Source of the DNA: Mytilus edulis
Lineage: Eukaryota > Mollusca > Bivalvia > Mytilida > Mytilidae
DNA: 64,000 bases
Assembly: GCF_963676685.1 (NCBI RefSeq)
Contig: NC_092353.1
Span: 10,317,734 to 10,381,733, forward strand
Direction: 5' to 3'
Made by a program: the position numbers and the translations under genes
The notes under the pieces: generated by a model
Database searches by the model: none
Told to the model about the DNA's origin: nothing
Seen by the model: only the letters and a program-made list of their open reading frames with translations
Shown here: positions 47,901 through 59,900 of the stretch, piece after piece
Layout of the letters: each line of letters starts with the position of its first letter
Numbering within the stretch: position 1 is the stretch's first letter

Positions 47901-50900
47901 AACAAATATATACTAGTTCAGTGATAATGAACGCCATACTAATTTCCAAATTGTACACAAGAAACTAAAATTAAAATAATACAAGACTAACAAAGGCCAG
48001 AGGCTCCTGACTTGGGACAGTCGCAAAAATGCGGCGGGGTTAAACATGTTTGTGAGATCTCAACCCTCCCCCTATACCTCTAGCCAATGTAGAAAAGTAA
48101 ATGCATAACAATACGCACATTAAAATTCAGTTCAAGAGAAGTCCGAGTCTGATGTCAGAAGATGTAACCAAAGAAAATAAACAAAATGACAATAATACAT
48201 AAATAACAACAGACTACTAGCAGTTAACTGACATGCCAGCTCCAGACTTCAATTATACTGACTGAAAGATTATGATTTCATCATATGAACATCAGGCACA
48301 ATCCTTCCCGTTAGGGGTTTAGTATCATACCATCATAACATATATGAGAAGAACATAACCCGTGTCATGCCAACAACTGGTTTTTGAATAAATGTGTTTA
48401 GTTCCGATGCAAAGACCCTATAAGTGAATCAATATTAACGCCAAAATATGCAATCTTTAATGACCTGACAACAGTATCGTAACTGTATCCCTTCTTAATA
48501 AGTCTATTCAAAGGTTTTTTTAGTTTCTGAGGTGAATACTGACACCTTTGTGCTTTATAAAGAATATTTCCATAAAAAATTGGATGTGAAATACCTGAAC
48601 GTATAAGAAGTCTGTATGTTGAGCTATATTTACAAATGATATCCTTATACCGATGATAAAATTTAGTAAATTTTTTGACTAGTTTGTGATATCGAAAACC
48701 CTGGTGTAATAATTTTTCAGTAATACATAAATTTCTCTCGTTAAAATCTAAAAGATTGTTACATACATGAGCGAATCGTACAAGTTGATATATATAAACA
48801 CCGTAAGATGGTGACAAGGGAACGTCACCATCTAATCAAAGAGCAGATTGCTCTGAGGGATACGATTGCCGTTGTTTCATTGACACATGTATACATGTAG
48901 CTGGATAATATTATTTTTAAAACTAATTCAACTGCACATTACAAAATAGCCAATCACGGATAAAAGTGTATGAACAATGTAATCAGGCCTATGTTCTATT
49001 TTTGTACTATCAATTCCAAGTTTACTTTCCACAGCAGTCACTGAGACTCAGACTGAGAGAAGGTATTTCACTTCGTATCTTATCCATGACCTATTTTCCT
49101 ACGTTAATTCTAGGAGGAACCCCATTCCTAACTCTTTAAATATTTAATTTCCTTTGGGTCAGTGATCATGACTCCTTTCCGTACACATTTATCGGTTTAA
49201 AATGCGATCGTTTTTAATATAATACGACGTTTATTGACAGAACGAGCTAATACTCGACGTGTTGTTATTCAGAATTCACGGAAGGAGTCTTCCATATTAT
49301 TGTTTCGAGTTGTCTCCCTTCCGGAAGGGAGACAACTCGAAACGATAATATGGAAGACTCCATTTCGCCTTTAGGGATGTTCTACGATAAGGATTCCTTT
49401 TTTTAAAATTTAAATGATGCATATGATTTAAAATTATGCAACAACAATAACCTTCAATAGCAGACATACATAGAAAAAATCCCATGAGTTATAAATTAAT
49501 TAACTGAGTGGAGAATCCAGAGCAACCATTCAATCTAAAACCCCTTGAAGTCAAGAAAACTATACGCATGTGCATAATTTCCAAAACAAACCCTGGAGCA
49601 AGAACGTATATATTAAATGTTTATTAAACGACCTACATGGTTCTCTATTTCTTTATGGAAGTACAATCTCAAATATCAGTTTCATAACGGTAACATATAA
49701 GAAAAACTCCACTTCAGTTCTTAAATGACAGAAATAGATTTATCGGAATTCAGAGAACTCTCGCATTTTATCAAAACTGGGAATTCCCTCTGACGTGTTT
49801 CTAAATTTATAAAAATACTAAATATAAATACTGCTTAATTCTGATTTTCCGTGTTGTTTAAAACATGCATATAAGTCAAGGGAATTATCAAACATGAAGA
49901 TTATGAAAAGAACATTATAGGAAAGTTGTTTAAGTTCAATCCCTTTGTTTGTTTTTACCTTTTAAAGCAAGACAATCATAAGAATCTGAGATGTTCCTTA
50001 ATGTTTAGAATAAAACGATTGACGTGAGGGCAATGCTCTGAGCCACCGGTATAAGTCTACAGATTGCTTGAAAGCAATCGTATCCCAAAAATGGATAATT
50101 AACGATAGGAAATGAAAAATCATCTCTTTTATCATAAATTTTAGTATTCAGCTTACCGTTAGTGATATAGATATCAAGATCGAGGAAAATCGAGGAAAGG
50201 GCAGTGGTCATTGTTAGTATTAGCTTTATTTAAAGTAAGTTCAACAGGATAAATTTCTTTAATATACATACTGAAGTCGTCATTATTGAGAGCCAAAATA
50301 TCATCCAAATATCTAAAAGTATTATTTAATTTGTTTATCAGATGTTGTTTCGATGGGTCTTTGCTTATTTTTGTCATAAATTGTAACTCATAGCAATGCA
50401 AAAACAGGTCCGCAATAAGTGGTGCACAGTTAGTCCCCATTGGAATTCCGATAACCTGACGATATACGGAATCCCCAAAGCGAACAAAAATGTCATCTAG
50501 TAAAAATTCAAGGGCATAAATAGTATCAAAGCATGTCCAATTGACATAGTTTTTTTGTTTATTGCTACTAAAAAATGACCTAAAAGAGTTTGAACATATA
50601 TATTCACATTCTGACTTTTTAAATGCCCATTTAATTAGGTGTGTGAATTTTTTCTTAATGAGAATGTGAGGCAATGTAGTATACAGGGTAGAAAAATCAA
50701 AACTTTGAACAGATTCAAAATCACCAATATAAGCATGTAATTTATCAAGTACTTCCAACGAGTTCTTGACACTCCAAAAGTAATTAATTCCACTATTTTC
50801 GAAAGCCTTATTTGAACAATTTATTATCAGGTTTTTAATTGTACCAAGTGTGCTGGTAAGAAGAATAGACAATTTAGTAGTGGAACAATGGCTTGAAGAC

Positions 50901-53900
50901 GAAATAAATCTATATTTGTAAGGTGTTTTGTGTAGCTTTGGAAGCCAATACATAGTTGGGACTTTCATTGTATTTGGCTCTGCTTGTAAAGCGGTAGCTA
51001 AAAGTTTATCATGTTTTGAAATGACTTGAATGTGCCAAAATCATAAAATGATTTTTGCAGATTTTTATTTTATTTTTATTTGTTGATTTCTCTGAGCTGT
51101 TGTGCATTACTTCTTTTTATCATGCATCTGATTAAGAATAAAATTTATTATTCTTTTTTTAATTGCAATTTTTAAAACAATAAAATCGGCAAAGGGTTTG
51201 CAAATAGGTTGTAATACATGTTGATTTACGTGGGAAGTATATTGTAACAGCCATTATTATGTATATCTCTGAGTCTGCGCTAAGTATAGATATATCAAGA
51301 ATTTTATCACAGTGTTGTTTACAAAGTGAAAGAAGCACGTCATATTATAAGTTATCTACGTTCATATCCGTAGATATGGATATTTTAAAACCCTGAAGTA
51401 CCCCAGTACACCATGAGGTGTAGCCGAAGGGTGTACAGGGTACTGAAGGGTGTTAAAATATCCATATCTACGGATATGAACGTAGATAACGAATTTATCC
51501 CCGGTCTTAGTCCGAATCGGACAAGTTTTATGGAAATTCGGGTACAAAGTGTAACGTGAAAACAACGTTATTTTCATTATCTAAAAACGTTTTATTGAAA
51601 TTTGGAAATTTTACATATTTTTTACTGGGTGTAGGGTACTACCTTTGGTAGAACCCTACAGGTAGTCAAATATAAGAAGTTTTTAATTCGGAGACAGAGA
51701 AACTGGATTGAGTCAAATTTGGCGCTCAATGTTGTGAGAGTTATGTCATAGATGGTGTGACCTCAACGTGGGTCATTTGCATAGCTAGGTCAGTAGTCCC
51801 ATTCCTTGAAAATGTGGCAGTCAAGTGATGCATTTAATGAAATGAGTGTAAATGATCGGCATACTAGGACAAAATCGTTAATGAATTAAATATTTAATTA
51901 CAAACATTATGAATAATCTACAGAATTTAATATTTCACAAGGAGCAATCATGGAACTAAGGAAAACTTGCGTGAAGTTCCCCAGGATAATGGTTAGCAAC
52001 GTCCGGGGATATGGGTTAGCAACACCCAGGGGCTATGGGTTTTGTAATGACGTGCGTTAACCAATCAAAATCCTAGATATATACTAAGCCGGGGATAATA
52101 GAATATGACATAATGCTGTCAACCCCACTGAGTGGTATACATGTGATTCATTACAAATAAATAAATATAATCTCACCTGATTAGCATACTTGTACCATGT
52201 GTATGGTAAACGTCCACTTGGATTAACACTATTATTGACTGTTGTAAACAAAGTAAGCAGAGCTTCTCCTGTGGCTTGAGCTGGGTAGAAACACTGGAAT
52301 ATATTAACAACATTTTTGTTTTCCTCTGCCCATGTTATATTGACTGGTCCAGCACTAAATAATAGTAATACTACAGATACATCACCACCTGGAAATTAAG
52401 TATACAACCTTTAGTGACCAAGCTCACCTACCCAATCGCCTCCCCCTTTTTTTCCATAAAAAAGAAAAGCTTATAGTGATTTGCTGGCAAATTTTTTTTC
52501 TGCTTCCTGATTGTGATCATTTCTATTATGATTTTTATACACAGTGATATTGTCTTGCACAATCTGTTTTTAATTTTTGACATTGACCTTAGACCAAGTA
52601 ACTTCAAAAGCAATAGGGATTTTCTTCCAAGATATGTGAGCACATATCCATATGGACACAGTCCTATATGTAGTATTTGATTACGCATCAATTATAAAAG
52701 ACAAAGTGAAATATATGAGATGAGACATCAATCTAAAATATATGAATATGTTTCTCTCCAAAGTCAAGAATATCTTCTCTATGTTTACTGTCAATAGATG
52801 TAAATATAAAATTTTGCTACTAGTTTATCCAAAGACAGGAGCATTTTCTAATTACAATTCTGAGATCAGTCCATGTCAAAACATTAATACTAGTATTTAT
52901 AACATTTGCTCTCCTTTATAAATCAGACACAACTAACCATACTTAACAGCATCCTGTAACAATTGAAGCTGTTTCCCTGGTAACTCCATATCTCTTCTGT
53001 CTGTTCCTTCAGATTCTATATCTGTACCTGTTGTATGAATAAAGAGACAATGAGACAGCAACCCAAATATACATTGCATAAAACCAAAAGTCATCTAGAG
53101 GTTATGATAGAATCTTCACAAAAAGACAAGTGAACGATAAGTAAGTGCAAGTTAAAACAAAATGCTGTTTTGATGTAAGACATATCTCGCTACTTTCTTT
53201 AGAATTTCTATATGCTATAATTTGTGGAGAAGTGAATTAGAAACTGGAAAGTTCACCTTGTATTATAATTTAATATGTATGAAAATAAGGTGATGTGGTA
53301 TGATTGCAAATGAGATAATTATCTACCAAATTTCAAATATAGTGGATGTAAGCAATTAGGGGCAACAGTTTGGCCTTTAACAATGAGGAAAACCCATATG
53401 TTATGGTCTTCTATAAAAGGCCCTGATATGAAATATGTGAAACAATTCAATTGAGAAAACAATTTGCCTAGTTTATATGTTTACTTATTTTCTTTTTCTT
53501 TAATAAATGGTAAATAGCAGCTCTTTCTTAAAATTAAGCATTTAAGTTTCTGTCACACAAAGTGCAGTAAAATTTATAAATTTCTGAACACAGAATCTGC
53601 TTCAATGATCTATGAAATAGCATTAAAGTCTATTATATTGTTTACCTGTCCCAAGACATACAAATACAATATATGAATCTTTAACAGCATTCTGAATGTC
53701 TGATGATGAATACTTGGTACATTTGTTACCATCCTGACAGCCGGCAGCATAGGAGGAATCTACTGCCACTTTACGGAGGCTCTCCCAGGGGGTGGATACA
53801 AAACGTGGATCAGCATCCGGGGAATAATCTCCAAACAACTGTCCTGTGTTGTTAGCCATAGGTCCTACAACCTGAAAAGTTCACATTCTTATTTTCTTAA

Positions 53901-56900
53901 CCTGTGTACTGAGGTCTGTAAACAATTATGATTTATTATAAAGTTTCCATATTTTTCTCACTGTGTTGAAACATTACAATGAACAACATTTCCTCATTTT
54001 GACTGGCAGAAATCCATTGTGCTTAAAACTTATTTTAGTACTTGTATTCAAAATAAAGCCAAACATCTATATATGCATATGATGTATTATAAAATATCTG
54101 CAATGTGAAGAATATATAAATTAAAAAAAATTAAAAGCTTGATTTAACTTGTAATTCTTTAAAATGAATGTAACAAAAAGACTACCGTAAACAAAAATGG
54201 CTAAACCAAACAGCTCTAATACTTCAAACAATTGGTTAGCATCTGTCATATTCCTGATTTGGTACAGGTAAGTAGAAAATTGTGGATTAAAAGCTGATCT
54301 TATAGCCAGCTAAACCTCTAACTTGTATCACAGTTGCATAAAATTCCATTATATTGACAACGATGTTTTAACAAAGCACACATACATAATAATTATAAAT
54401 GCTAAATATAGGGGTGAAATTGATGCTTCTTATCTTGCAATTACTATGATTACGTAAGATTGTTTAAGTGATGAAGTGTGTATTCATAGTGGGACATCAT
54501 ACAAACTGTGGTTTAGTCAAGGTTTTTACATTCTTATTACACTACAAAAAGTAAAGAAAGAGTAAAGCCTTCCATATCATCTTATGGTTTCCTTCTGGGT
54601 ATTTAGAGAATAAAAGAAACTTACTGCAATTTTTGGTATTTGTTTAAATATTGGCAGCATAGTCTGTCCTCCTTTTAACATGACAATAGATTTAGTGGCA
54701 GCCTCTAAAGCTAATTCTCTGTGTTCTTTACTCTGTATAACAGACAGGTTTAACTGCATGTAAGGGTTTGTTGATGGGGGATCAAATTCTCCTAGCCTCA
54801 TTCTGGTATTAAATAATGGCTTCACTTTTTCTCTCACTGTATTTTCTGTTAATTTTTTCTGTTTAATAGCATCCACTGAAAGTAGAATTAAGAGATATTT
54901 TTTTTCTAGCTTTTACCTCCAAAATACATGTATTATTAATCTTTTCCCCATACGAGTATGTTTGGTGTTTTTATTATAGAAAGACTGAAAATGACATGTA
55001 TTTTGAGACATGAAAAATAATCAAGTTAAACATACAATGTAGAAATAACAAAATGGGTATTATCAAAATAAGCATGTTTGGCTTTTCTGCAAGAGACAAA
55101 TTATGTTCGGGTTAAAGATGAATAATCACATACAATCAATGAAGTTATAGTTACTCATTGCATAAATGTTATTCAATTATACATATATCTTACACATATA
55201 TAGATACACAGATTTATAAGAGTTGCCTGACAATTAAACATATGACTTACACATATATAGATACACAGGTTTATACGAGTTTCCTGACAATTCTACATAT
55301 CTGACTTAAAAATAGATACGCATGCAGGTTTATACGAGTTTCCTGACAATTCTACATATCTGACTTACACAAATAAAGATAAAAAGGTTTATACGAATTT
55401 CCTGACGATTCTACATATCTGACTTACACATAGATACACAGGTTTATACGAGTTTCCTGACAATTCTGCATATCTGACTTAAACATATAAAGATACACAG
55501 GTTTATACGAGTTTCCTGACAATTCTACATATCTGACTTAAAAATAGATACGCATGCAGGTTTATACGAGTTTCCTGACAATTCTACATATCTGACTTAC
55601 ACATATAAAGATACACAGGTTTATACGAGTTTCCTGACGATTCTACATATCTGACTTACACATAGATACACAGGTTTATACGAGTTTCCTGACAATTCTA
55701 CATATCTGACTTAAACATATAAAGATACAAAGGTTCATACGAGTTTCCTGACAATTTTACATATCTGACTTAAAAACAGATACACATGCAGGTTTATACG
55801 AGTTTCCTGACAATTCTACATATCTGACTTACACATAGATACACAGGTTTATACGAGTTTCCTGACAATTCTACATATTTGACTTACACATATAAAGATA
55901 CAAAGGTTTATACCAGTTTCCTGACGATTCTACATATCTGACTTACACATAGATACACAGGTTTATACGAGTTTCCTGACAATTCTACATATTTGACTTA
56001 CACATATAAAGATACACAGGTTTATACGAGTTTCCTGACGATTCTACATATCTGACTTACACATAGATACACAGGTTTATACGAGTTTCCTGACGATTCT
56101 ACATATCTGACTTACACATATAAAGATACAAAGGTTTATACAAGTTTCCTGACAATTCTACATATCTGACTTACACATATAAAGATACACAGGTTTATAC
56201 GAGTTTCCTGACAATTCTACATATCTGACTTACACATATAAAGATACACAGGTTTATACGAGTTCCCAGACAATTCTAAGTTACACCCAGCATTGACACA
56301 TCCTGCCACTGTATCAATAGGGTCCAGATAATACTGGTGCCAAAACATTATGTTCTCTATGGCTACCTCATCACTCACAACATATCCAGTAAAATTCCAC
56401 TCATCTCGTAAAATACTTGTTAGTAATTTACTGTTTGCACATGCTGGCACCCCATTTATACTGCAAAGTATATAAAAACATCTTTTATTTCTGACGATAT
56501 ACAATGGACTATCAAGTTTGAATGAGATCAACATTACATATTAAAGAAAACATCCAAAAAAGCTTTTTTCAGATTTTATTGATGAATTTTGACATAAATA
56601 CAGTTGTCATTTCAAAAAAGTCACTGCTAAACTTTCTGTAGAAAATGTGAGAGAAACTAACATGAAGGCTGTATGATTGCTTATACATTATTGTAATTGC
56701 TAACATCAATTTCATTTGAACTTTTGGTGTATAGTTGTTCCATTAGCAATCACAACAAATCTCCTTTTTTAATAGTTTTTTAAGTAAGAGAAATAATCAT
56801 TTAGTTATAGAGAACTACCTGTTATAACTACACATAAGACTGTAGGATCCAGCATCAACACACTTCTTGAATGCTGGTAGAAATGTTAGTCTCCAATCTC

Positions 56901-59900
56901 TTTCTGATACCTAAAAGTAAAACCGTATATATCTGCTCATCTTAATTAGACTGTAATGAATACTACTACAACATAAAACATAAGTACAAATCAGAAAGTT
57001 ATAAAACCTGACAGAAATTTTATTTTCATATCTCTATGTTATAGTTTATTGATTTGGGATATATTATGGCATTTTTAAAGTTGATTTGATTAAGATTTAC
57101 ACAAACAAATAGCTCTGTAATGTCTGAAAACCTTATTTTTTTTAGAAACTGCTGTTTTAGCTCTAACATTGGCCAAAATTAAAATGATGTTTAATGAAGA
57201 CTGGATGAAAGACTACACTTCTAAAGTATGAAAGTGCTGAAATATTGGTACAGATGGATACATAAAAGGACAAAAAATGGCATTACTTTTAGTAGATAAT
57301 AAAGCATCTACTGTGTACAAGGTTTTCTACAAAAATAACAGTACAAATGAAGTACTCTAGAATATTTTTATGTTTGTTCTAAGAAAAAATAAAGATTTGG
57401 TGAAATAAAATCTAATAATGAGTTTTTGTCAAGTTGACCACAAACATAAGTGATGTCGCCACACAATTGCAAGTTGATATTTAAAAATTTTGAACTTTGT
57501 AGATATTTTGATTTGATTTGATTTGATCTCTGTTTTCACACCACTTTTTAGCGCCACTTTTGGGCTATTTTGTGGTGGCCAGTTTTTATTTGTGGAGGCA
57601 GCCGGATTGCCCAGAGAAAACCACCGACCTTTGATAGGGAAACAGACAATCAAGACTGGAGTCGAGTGGTTAAACCTCACAACCTCAGTGTTGACTGGTT
57701 AGTGATTACAGTAGTCATTACTCCGACCACTCGGCCAGGGAGGCCCATGTAGATATTTAGAAAACTGCACTTTGTTTCCATATTCAAATGTAGCTACATA
57801 ACTTTAGTATATATACATATAATTATATATCAATTTTCTTTTTTCTGAGCCACAGTAATTATTCATTCAGTAAAACTTACCACAGCATTAAAACCAAATC
57901 TAGAGGATGGAATATCTTCTGGTCCCCCATGGACATCAAAGTGTTTACACCCAGCATTAGCTCTGATATACCTTGGATGATCTCCCTGTAGACCCTTCAC
58001 AAAACTGGTGGCATACAGTCCACTAAGGTGGGGATCCTCTCCATAAGTTTCCTAATGTACAAAACAAATCATAAACGTCTTAATGATTAAGTCCTTATGT
58101 AAAAAACAAATCATAAACGTCTTAATGATTAAGTCCTTATGTACAAAACAAATCATAAACGTCTTAATGATTAAGTCCTTATGTACAAAACAAATCATAA
58201 ACGTCTTAATGATTAAGTCCTTATGTACAAAAAAAATCATAAACGTCTTAATGATTAAGTCCATATGATCCACTGTGGATTCATTTAGTCCAAATGATAT
58301 AAGCTTTTAAAAATCATCGGTTTTAGACATATTAAATTCTGCGAGATCAAGAAGTTCTTTTTTTTATTTTTCAATCTGAAGTTAGTACAAACGCCGTAGT
58401 TGATATGGTGTATTTGATTATTAAAGTCAAACTTCGCCAGGAATCTTCACAGACAAGCCTTATAATATTAAAGGACAAACTTCAGTTCATCTTATTATAA
58501 AAAGGTAAATGTATGACTTGGATGGAAGGTTTTCACATTGACATTCATACCACATCTTCTTATATCTATGTGTAGGGTACTATAGATAAGGCCTTCAAAC
58601 ATCAACTTAAAACTACCGGTTAACCGGTTAATCGGTCGAACGATTATCCGAGGAACCAGTTAGGCAAAAGTGAACGATTTGACAACACTACTTTTTATAC
58701 ATTATGACATTGATGAAGATTTGCCTCCGACATTTGCACTCATACCACATCTTTTTATATATACATATAAACCATTTTAGCAAATGTACTTCTGTGTATG
58801 ATTAAAACATAAAGATTAATTCATCTACCAATCACCTAATGAGATTCATACAGTTAGAAGGCAAGTTCATTATACATGTACAAATGATGTACATGTAAAT
58901 ATTCATATAAAATAAAAACACAGTCTTTAATCAATAATACCTAAAAAATCTATAAATTAAAATATACATATCTATCTATCTATCTATCATTTTATACACA
59001 GAGTGAGACATATGTTTACTATGTGACTTTCATAGATATTAAATATGCAGAACACTTTTAATCATGTCTTTGTTTTCTGTTTTCATTGTGTTCTCGTTTT
59101 GTTATGCCTTGTAAATACGAATTAGCAGCAGGTATAGCTACTGTTTTAATTCTTGTTTCATTACCTGGTTTCTTCCCCACAGTGGATTTCTCATGATATT
59201 AATAACAGGGCTGAAGCAGCTGAGTCCAGTATGATCGTAGTAATAACCATGGCGTACATCATTATTGTGTTTGGCTCTTACTTCCTTGGCTGTAGCCTCT
59301 GCCACACGGAATATCAAATCTGGACTACAAGCAAAGGACATTAAGGGTTAAATGTATTTTTCTAATTTGCATTGTATTTGTTTATAACTCCTTTTAGATC
59401 AAAATAATGCAATTATTTGAAAGATATTGTTATAATCACTTATTGAAAAAAAAAATTTCCCACTTAATATAAACAATTCAGCATACACCACAAATTCTTA
59501 TTAGCAATAAACATTACTGCAATTTGCATCAACATTTACCTGCAGAATTATAGCTCAGATGCTGTTCCTTGTGTCCTGAAACCATTTGACAATGTTTTGT
59601 TTCTTTCAAATTCTCTTTCAAATTAAATGATCAATAACTAAGTATAAGTCATTTCATACATCTTTTTGATATTAGGATATCCATTGCGTTGGACCCGAGA
59701 ATCTGTCCCACTTGTCCAGAGAATTATCCGTCTTGTTTGAACTTTTGCCTCATACAACAATCACTTTTCTATTGAGGCGTTAAATATTTTCTATTATAAC
59801 GTCAAATTTTACGGGAACTTTTGTGATGTCCAGTAATGGCGTACAAATAGTGATAAGGTGTATTCAATCAATTAGATATGAAACAAATGTAATGGTAATA

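Larger units (their letters stand above)
47818..51040 (-). mobile_element. Penelope-like retroelement, 5'-truncated and interrupted
   Basis: Lies in intron 9 of GH3 gene 2, same strand. Reverse transcriptase runs from about 51035 to about 50086: WLPKLHKTPYKYRF, then FDFSTLYTTLPH (motif A-like), then GIPMGTNCAPLIADLF (motif B), then FRYLDDILAL (catalytic YLDD box) and FLDLDIYITNGKL after a small frame disturbance near 50174-50200. At NYPFL the coding sequence is cut by a 1.25-kb insertion (48836-50086). It resumes as DGDVPLSPSYGVYIYQL and RNLCITEKLLHQGFRYHKL at 48835-48398. A non-coding tail follows down to 47818. No GIY-YIG endonuclease frame was recognised. This RT layout matches Penelope-like elements, but family assignment is by motif memory only. 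Inactive. Confidence 0.72.

Noticed and set aside
57668..57738. Functional tRNA gene
   Set aside because: A and B boxes are present, but no cloverleaf could be drawn and the body, tail and target duplication show it is a SINE.
58052..58273. 14-residue repeat peptides on both strands
   Set aside because: Open only because the unit is 42 bp; the array is a copied splice acceptor inside an intron.
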